Both the position numbers and the translations under genes were made by a program. Source: Clostridia bacterium (GTDB lineage: Bacteria > Bacillota_A > Clostridia > Oscillospirales > CAG-272). From it: DNA of 6,259 nt. The stretch spans positions 1 through 6,259 of the forward strand of contig JAGAIH010000354.1 of the NCBI GenBank assembly GCA_017626655.1, given 5' to 3'. Of this stretch, positions 1 through 4,627 are shown piece by piece. Every line of letters begins with the position of its first letter. Within the stretch, counting starts at the first letter, position 1. The notes under the pieces are model-generated. The model ran no database searches. It had not been told where the DNA came from and saw only the letters and a program-made list of their open reading frames with translations.

Positions 1-44
1 ATACCTCCGGTTTCCTTGCATTTTTTATCTTCCTTCACAAAATA

Positions 45-78
45 ACAAAGCCTATCCCATGTTTGAGATAGACTTTGT
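45..78 (-). other. Long imperfect hairpin, better paired as minus-strand RNA
   Basis: Arms starting at ACAAAG (45) and ending at CTTTGT (78) form a stem of about 14 positions. The two + strand mismatches (51/72 and 57/66) are C opposite A. These become G-U wobbles in minus-strand RNA, so the structure is continuous only on that strand. A moderately T-rich stretch (TTATTTTG) follows on the minus strand. It could be a minus-facing terminator or a leader hairpin, but no minus-strand gene between here and 4643 explains it. Confidence 0.45.
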
Positions 79-89
79 CAGTAATCTGA

Positions 90-118
90 GCTCTCCCAGA
101 GGGAGAGCCTTTTTTCGT
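90..118 (+). terminator. Rho-independent terminator
   Basis: A perfect 8-bp GC-rich stem (GCTCTCCC at 90-97, GGGAGAGC at 101-108) with loop AGA is followed directly by CTTTTTTCG and another T run. This is a textbook intrinsic terminator for + strand transcription entering from left of the window. It separates the amidoligase operon from upstream genes. Confidence 0.85.
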
Positions 119-197
119 TTTTCTTAACTTAATGGTATTGTCGGTATAGTTCGGATCGTTTTTCATATTCCGTAAACCGTAATTCTCCCAATTTTCA

Positions 198-209
198 ATG
201 ATATATCAT
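198..209. promoter_or_regulatory. 12-bp perfect palindrome upstream of the amidoligase gene
   Basis: ATGATATATCAT is its own reverse complement and lies about 60 bp before the start codon, after the upstream terminator, where a promoter and operator would be expected. AT-only palindromes of this length can occur by chance, and I could not identify a convincing -35/-10 pair around it, so the operator role is only inferred. Confidence 0.25.
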
Positions 210-271
210 CACTATGAGAGCCTGTGCGCCTCGACAGATCATAGGAAAAACATAGAAAAAGGAGAATAACC

Positions 272-1375
272 ATGCGAAACGAAACCTGTGCCGAATGCGG
301 CCGCGTCCTGCTTGAGGAGGAGGCCACCGAGTTTGAGGGGAGAGTCTACTGCCCCGAATGCCTGGACAGCTTGACTACCTTCTGCCGCTACTGCGGCGAC
401 CGCATCTTCCGCGACGACAACGAGGGGTCCGGCGATACGCCCCTTTGCTATGGGTGCTACGAAAACTACTACACCCACTGTGGCCGTTGCGGTGAGCTCA
501 TCCACAACGACCGCGCCTACTACATGGACGATCTGGACGACGTTCCCTACTGTGAGCATTGCTACCACATCCTGTACTGCGAGCCCATCCACCACTACCA
601 CTACGTGCCCGAGTTCCACTTCTTCGGTTCCGGAAAACGCTACTTCGGTGTGGAGCTGGAGATCGACAAGGGCGGTGAGGACAAGGACAACGCCAAGGAG
701 ATCCTGGACGTTGGCAATGCCGAGTCCGAGCATGACCGCATCTACTGTAAGCACGACGGTTCTCTGGTGGACGGTTTTGAGATCGTCACTCACCCCATGA
801 CCTTGGAGTACCACGAATCCCAGATGCCGTGGGTGGGTATCTGTTCCAAGGCGCGGAAGCTGGGGTACTATTCCCACCAGACCGATACCTGTGGGTTGCA
901 TATCCACGTCAATCGGGACTCACTGGGAGACACCAATACCCAGCAGGAGGCGGTGATCGGGCGGATCATTTATCTGGTGGAGCGCTACTGGAACGAGCTG
1001 CTGATCTTCTCCCGCAGAACCGAGTATCAGCTCACCCGTTGGGCCTGTCGGTACGGCTACAAGGATCAGCCCAAGGAGATGCTGGAGCACGTCAAGAAGG
1101 GGAGGAGCAGTCGCTACACCTGCGTGAACCTGACCAATGAAGAGACCATTGAGTTCCGCATCTTCAAGGGAACTTTGAAATCGAATACAATCATAGCCAC
1201 GTTGCAACTGGTGAATCACCTGTGCGACGTGGCTTACTTTTTGTCTGACGAGGAGGCGCGGAACCTATCCTGGAGCCGCTTCGTGGCCTCGGCGGACGGG
1301 AATGAGCTGATCCGTTACCTCAAGGAGCGGCGGCTGTATCTCAACGATCCTGTGGATGCGGAGGAGGATGCGTGA
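272..1375 (+). CDS. Amidoligase-family enzyme with three N-terminal zinc-ribbon modules
   Basis: A 367-aa cytoplasmic protein (no signal peptide or membrane segment). Residues 6-97 hold three CxxC...CxxC modules: C6/C9/C27/C30, C38/C41/C59/C62 and C70/C73/C94/C97. Their first cysteines are exactly 32 residues apart, so three LIM-like zinc ribbons are likely. From about residue 120 it matches the Amidoligase_2 family (glutamine synthetase/COOH-NH2 ligase fold): FGVELEID (125-132), DGSLVDGFEIV (162-172), CGLHIHVN (207-214) and ETIEFRIFKGTL (291-302). Family knowledge suggests ATP-dependent amide bond formation on a carboxylate; the substrate is unknown. The start is supported by AAAAAGGAG seven nt before ATG. 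The stop overlaps the next gene's start, a glutamine amidotransferase that could supply ammonia. The zinc ribbons may recruit a protein or nucleic acid partner. Family call is strong; the reaction is inferred. Confidence 0.85.
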   Translation: MRNETCAECGRVLLEEEATEFEGRVYCPECLDSLTTFCRYCGDRIFRDDNEGSGDTPLCYGCYENYYTHCGRCGELIHNDRAYYMDDLDDVPYCEHCYHILYCEPIHHYHYVPEFHFFGSGKRYFGVELEIDKGGEDKDNAKEILDVGNAESEHDRIYCKHDGSLVDGFEIVTHPMTLEYHESQMPWVGICSKARKLGYYSHQTDTCGLHIHVNRDSLGDTNTQQEAVIGRIIYLVERYWNELLIFSRRTEYQLTRWACRYGYKDQPKEMLEHVKKGRSSRYTCVNLTNEETIEFRIFKGTLKSNTIIATLQLVNHLCDVAYFLSDEEARNLSWSRFVASADGNELIRYLKERRLYLNDPVDAEEDA

Positions 1376-2310
1376 TGTGTTGTCTGTTCGGGATTCTGGA
1401 TCATCATGCTTCCCTGTCGGTTCAGCAGCGCACCAAGCTACTCTCGGTGTTGGCCACTCAGAGCGAGGTACGGGGGCGGGACACTACGGGGATCGCCTAC
1501 AACTCGGGCGGTCAGCTTCGGATCTTCAAGAGAGCCAAGGCGGCTCACGAGTTGCGGTTTCATCTTCCTCATGATGCCACCTGTCTTATGGGTCATACCC
1601 GTATGGCTACGCAAGGGGATGAGAAGATGAACTATAACAATCATCCCTTCCCCGGCACCGCCGGCGGTAGTTCATTTGCTTTGGCGCACAACGGTGTGAT
1701 TCACAATGACCACACCTTGCGTGCCGAGCAGGGTCTTCCCCAGACGGTAGTGGAGACCGACAGCTACATCGCCGTCCAGCTTCTGGAGCGGGAGGGGGCG
1801 GTGGATTGCTCCTCTTTGGCTCGGGTGGCCGAGTTACTCCAAGGAACCGTGGCTCTGTCGGTTCTGGATGGAGAAAACAACTGCTATCTGGTCAAGGGGA
1901 ACAATCCGCTGTGCGTGTACCACTGGCGGAAGGCGGGGCTGTTCGTGTATGCCTCCACCGAGCAGATCCTGTTGGAGACCTTCCGAATCTTTACGGTTCC
2001 CTTCGGTCAGCCTGAAACCGTGAAATTGGCCGATGGAGACATTTTGAAGATAGACCCAATAGGGAGATACTCCAAGTCTACCTTTGACACAAAAAACCTT
2101 TCGGTCCCTTCCCACACCTACCACAACTGGCCGCCCTACGCGCGGTTTTCTATTTGCGGTTCCGGCTCAGAGACCCACGATCCTTACGTTTCCGCGCTGA
2201 AATCGGTGGCGCACTGGTTCGGGTTCTCGGGGGACGATGTGGAGATGATGCTGGCAGATGGGTTTACCCTGGAGGAGATCGAGGAGATGTTTTACGATGG
2301 GTATTACTGA
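1375..2310 (+). CDS. Class II glutamine amidotransferase (Ntn-hydrolase) domain protein
   Basis: The ATG at 1375 shares its A with the preceding TGA, and GGAGGAGG lies seven nt upstream. An upstream GTG at 1372 is rejected because it would displace the nucleophile. The 311-aa product begins MCCLFGIL, so after Met removal Cys2 becomes the N-terminal nucleophile of the GlmS/PurF glutaminase fold. Further family motifs are RGRDTTGIA (33-41), TRMAT (75-79, glutamine-binding Arg), HNGVIHND (105-112, oxyanion hole) and ETDSY (127-131). It hydrolyses glutamine to glutamate and ammonia. No GlmS isomerase or PurF transferase domain follows; instead there is a tail of about 100 residues ending in acidic, probably helical sequence, of unknown function. 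Translational coupling suggests it feeds ammonia to the amidoligase. Fold assignment is confident; the partnership is inferred. Confidence 0.88.
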   Translation: MCCLFGILDHHASLSVQQRTKLLSVLATQSEVRGRDTTGIAYNSGGQLRIFKRAKAAHELRFHLPHDATCLMGHTRMATQGDEKMNYNNHPFPGTAGGSSFALAHNGVIHNDHTLRAEQGLPQTVVETDSYIAVQLLEREGAVDCSSLARVAELLQGTVALSVLDGENNCYLVKGNNPLCVYHWRKAGLFVYASTEQILLETFRIFTVPFGQPETVKLADGDILKIDPIGRYSKSTFDTKNLSVPSHTYHNWPPYARFSICGSGSETHDPYVSALKSVAHWFGFSGDDVEMMLADGFTLEEIEEMFYDGYY

Positions 2311-2346
2311 TCTGTGCCGCTGTGTCGGTATCGGGGTGAAAACTTT

Positions 2347-2476
2347 TGTCAGTGAAATGACACCCAAAAGCGGATTCCCAATAGAGTTCCCGTCTCGGGT
2401 GGCATATGCCAAAAGGCGGAAAACGAGGCTATTGGGTCATGATTTCGCTATGCCATTGGGGTGTACCCTATCGGCA
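2347..2476. promoter_or_regulatory. Cluster of dyads before the serine recombinase gene, possible res/operator site
   Basis: The 186-bp gap contains TGTCA-N6-TGACA (2347-2362), CCCAATAG (2377-2384) mirrored by CTATTGGG (2429-2436) with the perfect palindrome GGCATATGCC (2401-2410) near its centre, a small CCCG/CGGG hairpin (2389-2399), and a hairpin TGCC...GGCA with inner GGGT/ACCC (2451-2476). The last ends seven nt before the ribosome binding site. Small serine recombinases often act on multi-dyad sites just upstream of their own gene and repress themselves there. No consensus match is claimed. Confidence 0.35.
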
Positions 2477-2496
2477 CAAAAGAAAGGAGCATTACC

Positions 2497-3045
2497 GTGA
2501 AGATTGGCTACATTCGCATCAGCACCGCTGACCAGAACACCGCCAGGCAGGAGGTGCTGATGGAGGAGCTGGGGGTGGGGCAGGTCTTTATCGACCGCAT
2601 GAGCGGTAAGTCCACCGACCGTCCCGAGCTGAAGCGCATGATGAATTTCGTGCGGGAGGGGGACGTGGTGATGGTGGAGTTCATCAGCCGCTTTGCCCGT
2701 AATACCCGCGACCTTCTGGAGCTGGTGGAGAAGCTCACCGCTAAGGGGGTGGAATTCGTCTCCAAAAAAGAAGCCATCGACACGACCACACCGACGGGCA
2801 AGTTCATGCTGACGGTGTTCGGGGCGGTGGCTGAGCTGGAGCGGGAGTACATTCTGCAACGGCAGAAGGAAGGGATCGCCATTGCCAAGGCCAACGGGGT
2901 CTACAAGGGCCGTAAGCCCATTGAAAGGCCCGATCTGCCCGCGGTGGTGGCTCTGTGGCGGGGTGGCAAGATCACCGCTACGGAGGCTATGAGACGGCTT
3001 GACATGAAGCCGAGTACATTTTACAGGAGAGTGAAACGCTTATGA
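2497..3045 (+). CDS. Small serine recombinase (resolvase/invertase family)
   Basis: A 182-aa protein, the usual length for Tn3/gamma-delta-type resolvases and Hin-type invertases. It cuts and rejoins DNA through a covalent phosphoserine intermediate. The catalytic region reads GYIRISTADQ with Arg7 and nucleophile Ser9. Arg42 (in STDRPEL) and Arg65/Arg68 (in ISRFARN) match the other active-site arginines; the Asp normally preceding the first of that pair is Ser64. The long dimerisation helix covers about residues 93-125, and a C-terminal helix-turn-helix (about 150-180, ending STFYRRVKRL) binds DNA. The GTG start at 2497 is chosen because AAAGGAG lies seven nt upstream and the family motif begins there; a GTG at 2461 would add 12 unrelated residues. 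It overlaps the DUF3846 gene by four nt. Whether it resolves, inverts or is cargo cannot be told here. Confidence 0.9.
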   Translation: MKIGYIRISTADQNTARQEVLMEELGVGQVFIDRMSGKSTDRPELKRMMNFVREGDVVMVEFISRFARNTRDLLELVEKLTAKGVEFVSKKEAIDTTTPTGKFMLTVFGAVAELEREYILQRQKEGIAIAKANGVYKGRKPIERPDLPAVVALWRGGKITATEAMRRLDMKPSTFYRRVKRL

Positions 3046-3386
3046 AGATACTGGTTGTAGAGCCTTTGACGGCTCCTTATGAGAAAGAGATCGAGGGGGG
3101 CTTGGAGTCCATGCAGGCGGTGGTCGGCGGGTACATCCAGGCCATCTATCCCTTTGAGGATGACGAGCTGGCGCTGATCTGCAACGAAGAGGGGAAGCTG
3201 TTGGGGCTTCCCTTCAATCGCGCTTTGGTGGACGAGGTAGGACGGGTGTACGACGTGGTGGTCGGGCCTTTCTTCCTGTGTCGGGCGCCTGCTGATTCGG
3301 AGGACTTTGAAGGTTTGACCGAGAAGCAGGTGGAGTTTGGGAGGGAGAGGTTCAAGCGGTTGGAAGTGTTTACGGGGTTGCTGTAA
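3042..3386 (+). CDS. DUF3846-domain protein
   Basis: A 114-aa soluble acidic protein. Its layout matches DUF3846: an N-terminal strand (MKILVVEP), GGLESMQAVVGGYIQAIYPF (24-43), NEEGKLLGLPFNRAL (about 49-63), a VYDVVVGPFFLC strand, and the loop APADSEDFEGLTEKQ near residue 90. The family is recognised mainly in conjugative and integrative elements and plasmids of Bacillota; its biochemical role is unknown. The ATG overlaps the recombinase stop (ATGA) with AGGAGAG ten nt upstream, implying translational coupling. It has no cysteine cluster, membrane segment or catalytic motif I can name. The domain call is from recognition of conserved motifs; no function is inferred. Confidence 0.8.
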   Translation: MKILVVEPLTAPYEKEIEGGLESMQAVVGGYIQAIYPFEDDELALICNEEGKLLGLPFNRALVDEVGRVYDVVVGPFFLCRAPADSEDFEGLTEKQVEFGRERFKRLEVFTGLL

Positions 3387-3436
3387 CAGTCCCCTCGCTG
3401 ATTCTGTTCTCCAATACTTCCCTACACAAATAATCC

Positions 3437-3484
3437 GATTTCACCGTGGAATTCTCGGTTTAGCGCGATTTCACGGTGAAATTC
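3437..3484. promoter_or_regulatory. Two near-identical palindromes exactly 30 bp apart, probable operator pair
   Basis: GATTTCACCGTGGAATTC (3437-3454) and GATTTCACGGTGAAATTC (3467-3484) agree at 16 of 18 positions. Each is a dyad, with ATTTCAC and GTGAAAT arms around one central base; the second is perfect and the first has one arm mismatch. Their centres (3445 and 3475) are 30 bp apart, about three helical turns, so two bound dimers would sit near the same face of the DNA. The pair lies about 100 bp before the first small gene. Confidence 0.5.
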
Positions 3485-3583
3485 AAAATCTCATCCATAA
3501 AAGCTTTGATTATCTGCAAAATCACGGGAAGGTGTCCATGCTTTCTCGGTTTTGATCCATAAAAATTGAAAGGAGGTGATTCT

Positions 3584-3679
3584 ATGATCTGGGCTTTGGT
3601 CGGTTTCGTTCTGACGCTGGGAGCCATGATTACCATGGATCTGTTCGGTCGCAAGTTCAAGAGATCTCACGCCGCGTAA
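3584..3679 (+). CDS. 31-aa predicted single-pass membrane peptide
   Basis: Too short for standard gene calling, but preceded by AAAGGAGGTGAT (3569-3580), essentially the full complement of the 16S rRNA 3' end, three nt before ATG. The product MIWALVGFVLTLGAMITMDL continues into a basic tail (GRKFKRSHAA). Residues 2-18 are almost wholly hydrophobic and the last ten carry four Lys/Arg and one His, a layout expected for one membrane segment with the basic tail in the cytoplasm. I do not recognise the family. Similar architecture occurs in type I toxins, small regulatory membrane proteins and bacteriocin-like peptides. It is followed after 27 nt by a second small hydrophobic gene, so the two are probably co-transcribed. 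Confidence 0.6.
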   Translation: MIWALVGFVLTLGAMITMDLFGRKFKRSHAA

Positions 3680-3706
3680 GGCGGTGCGAACGGAAAGGAG
3701 GTTTAT

Positions 3707-3838
3707 ATGTCCGTTTTGTCTAAGATCGCCGCGTCGCCGCTCTCCCTGCTCGCTGAGGGGGTGTTCCTTGGGATCGCTGTTTATATGGCGTTGACGGGGA
3801 GGGGGGATGGGGGTCCCCTGAGGGAGTCGGATGAGTAA
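3707..3838 (+). CDS. 43-aa predicted small membrane-associated peptide
   Basis: AAAGGAGG (3694-3701) ends five nt before the ATG, and the frame runs to TAA at 3836-3838. The N-terminal part (MSVLSKIAASPLSLLAEGVF) leads into a hydrophobic helix, together covering about residues 11-30, interrupted by one Glu. It is followed by a Gly-rich, charged tail GRGDGGPL and an acidic end (RESDE). The weaker hydrophobic segment makes peripheral or single-pass membrane association possible but not certain. I do not recognise the family. Its start lies 27 nt after the stop of the 31-aa peptide, with the same style of ribosome binding site, so the two probably form one expression unit. The basic tail of the first and acidic tail of the second could pair, which is inference only. 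Confidence 0.55.
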   Translation: MSVLSKIAASPLSLLAEGVFLGIAVYMALTGRGDGGPLRESDE

Positions 3839-3887
3839 ACACTACTAAGGCAAATCATCTATTGATGCTCGAACGGTTCCCATATGG

Positions 3888-3903
3888 TGGATATTGATAT
3901 CCA
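3888..3903. repeat. Inverted repeat TGGATAT-TG-ATATCCA
   Basis: A perfect dyad with 7-bp arms (3888-3894, 3897-3903) around a TG centre. The overlapping GGTGGAT (3886-3892) could instead pair with ATCCACC (3915-3921) in the next hairpin, so the two structures may be mutually exclusive. Confidence 0.55.
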
Positions 3904-3908
3904 TATAC

Positions 3909-3943
3909 ACCATAATCCACCGATTCTGTCGGTGGATTATGGT
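3909..3943. repeat. Perfect 15-bp hairpin
   Basis: Arms 3909-3923 (ACCATAATCCACCGA) and 3929-3943 are exact complements around a 5-nt loop (TTCTG). No uninterrupted T run follows on either strand, so it is not a typical intrinsic terminator for the small genes, although RNA-level termination cannot be excluded. Confidence 0.8.
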
Positions 3944-3951
3944 CTTAGTGG

Positions 3952-3987
3952 TTATTTATTTGCGCTTCCAGCGCCGCTTATAAATAA
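3952..3987. repeat. Two-part hairpin with AT outer and GC inner stem
   Basis: The outer arms TTATTTAT (3952-3959) and ATAAATAA (3980-3987) enclose an inner stem GCGCT-TCC-AGCGC (3962-3974). A second copy of the outer 3' arm, TATAAATAAA, occurs near 4047-4056 and could compete for pairing. Confidence 0.6.
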
Positions 3988-4003
3988 ATCATTAATGTGA
4001 AAC

Positions 4004-4041
4004 AACCATAGTCATTCGGCTGTCGCCGAATGACTATGGTT
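4004..4041. repeat. Perfect 17-bp hairpin
   Basis: Arms 4004-4020 (AACCATAGTCATTCGGC) and 4025-4041 are exact complements around loop TGTC. This is the longest perfect palindrome in the window. It shares the ACCATA...TATGGT base with the hairpin at 3909-3943. The + strand continuation is TATATATAAATAAAC, not a T run. Confidence 0.85.
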
Positions 4042-4066
4042 CTATATATAAATAAACTGAATAAAC

Positions 4067-4082
4067 GCGCGCAGTGGCGCGC
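4067..4082. repeat. GCGCGC-AGTG-GCGCGC hairpin
   Basis: A perfect 6-bp all-GC stem with a four-base loop, isolated in AT-rich flanks. It ends the row of hairpins that begins at 3888. Confidence 0.65.
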
Positions 4083-4087
4083 CTGAT

Positions 4088-4219
4088 ATTGACTACCAAT
4101 TTTTCTTAACTATCGCATTCTCCAAACACTGATTTATCTACAGAACGGGGAGAAGAGTTGCTCAAAACATAGTCAATTCTTGATCCTCTTGAGATTGATT
4201 CGCAACCAGCATGCGATAG
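4088..4219. repeat. Two interleaved long-range inverted repeats
   Basis: ATTGACTA (4088-4095) is complementary to TAGTCAAT (4170-4177), and CTATCGCAT (4110-4118) to ATGCGATAG (4211-4219). The order is a-b-a'-b', so simultaneous pairing would be pseudoknot-like. The arms are short enough that chance is possible. Confidence 0.4.
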
Positions 4220-4274
4220 ATACCATTTTTAGCTTTTCTCTGTTTCAATATCTAATAAAAATTCATATATTATT

Positions 4275-4298
4275 CTCAAATATCCTCAAAAAACCTCA
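4275..4298. repeat. CTCA repeated three times at exactly 10 bp
   Basis: CTCA begins at 4275, 4285 and 4295, in the contexts TTCTCAAAT, TCCTCAAAA and ACCTCATAT. The four-base core is short, so it matters mainly as one of several phased arrays in this region. Confidence 0.4.
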
Positions 4299-4308
4299 TA
4301 TCCCGTGT

Positions 4309-4328
4309 TTTGTGGCAGATTTGTGGCA
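4309..4328. repeat. TTTGTGGCA tandem repeat, 11-bp period
   Basis: Two exact copies of TTTGTGGCA start at 4309 and 4320. Short direct repeats spaced by one helical turn are typical of protein-binding arrays such as the arm-type sites of tyrosine integrases, although no integrase gene is visible here. Confidence 0.55.
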
Positions 4329-4381
4329 TTTGTTTGCTGATTCAATTCTGTCATGAATGATTAATGTCCTGTCGTCAATCT

Positions 4382-4416
4382 AAAAAATCCTTTCTTATCA
4401 GTCAAAAACAAAGGAT
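4382..4416 (-). terminator. Alternative downstream terminator hairpin
   Basis: In minus-strand RNA, ATCCTTT (complement of 4410-4416) can pair with AAAGGAT (complement of 4387-4393), followed directly by a run of U. Its 5' arm overlaps the 3' arm of the terminator at 4403-4438, so the two hairpins cannot form at once. Confidence 0.5.
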
Positions 4417-4438
4417 CCCCACAGATGTGAGGATCCTT
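4403..4438 (-). terminator. Rho-independent terminator for the XRE/GyrI operon
   Basis: AAGGATCC (4411-4418) pairs with GGATCCTT (4431-4438), extended by CACA/TGTG. The single C opposite A (4419/4430) becomes G-U in minus-strand RNA, making that stem continuous, and TTTGTTTTTG follows on that strand. It lies about 200 nt beyond the stop codon of the GyrI-like gene. Confidence 0.75.
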
Positions 4439-4488
4439 CGGATATAAGATAAAAACTTATCTCTTGGAGTTTTAGCAATACCGTTTGT

Positions 4489-4563
4489 TATCGTGTAATA
4501 TCGTTTGATATCGTAGCTTTATCGTGTGATTTCATGCGATATCGTGAATATCGTGAGTATCGT
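4489..4563. repeat. Seven TATCGT repeats phased at about 10 bp
   Basis: TATCGT starts at 4489, 4499, 4509, 4520, 4540, 4549 and 4558. The steps are 10, 10, 11, 20, 9 and 9, so one position (about 4530) is vacant. All copies have the same orientation, placing them near one face of the helix. Such arrays serve as binding sites for partition, replication-initiator or integrase arm-binding proteins; which applies here is unknown. Confidence 0.65.
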
Positions 4564-4578
4564 CGCATAAAGTGTTGC

Positions 4579-4605
4579 ACCAAATTAGTACCAAAATCAC
4601 ACCAA
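4579..4605. repeat. ACCAA repeated three times at exactly 11 bp
   Basis: ACCAA starts at 4579, 4590 and 4601, in CACCAAATTAG, TACCAAAATCA and CACCAACGCTT. It follows directly after the TATCGT array with a slightly different period. Confidence 0.5.
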
Positions 4606-4627
4606 CGCTTAACGCCTATTTAGCTCG

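Noticed and set aside
1..21. Possible minus-strand gene start ATGCAAGGAAAC running off the left edge
   Set aside because: Only seven codons are visible, and the GGAGG in the same stretch could equally serve a start codon outside the window.
239..907. A 222-codon open frame on the minus strand opposite the amidoligase gene
   Set aside because: It lacks family motifs, has a repetitive V/L/A/G composition typical of antisense to GC-rich codons, and lies wholly over a gene with clear domain matches.
1372..1374. GTG start for the glutaminase three nt before the chosen ATG
   Set aside because: It would place Met-Met before Cys and prevent Cys from becoming the N-terminal nucleophile required by class II glutaminases.
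3493..3564. Direct repeats ATCCATAAAA (3493, 3555) and TTCTCGGTTT (3452, 3543)
   Set aside because: The two pairs have different spacings (62 and 91 bp) and no evident relation to each other; ten-base repeats in AT-rich DNA may be chance.
3337..3660. Overlapping open frames of 66-72 codons on both strands between the DUF3846 gene and the small peptides
   Set aside because: They have no ribosome binding sites or recognisable motifs and run across the palindromic operator region and a real start signal.
4487..4620. Minus-strand open stretch reading WCDFGTNLVQ and a 22-codon frame near 4355-4287 reading ATNLPQ, resembling an integrase C-terminal remnant
   Set aside because: Both are short, lack a ribosome binding site and show no tyrosine recombinase catalytic motif; the resemblance is impressionistic.
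4534..4623. A 29-codon + strand frame beginning MRYREYREYRR
   Set aside because: There is no ribosome binding site, and the repeated YRE arises from the TATCGT repeats rather than from a protein.
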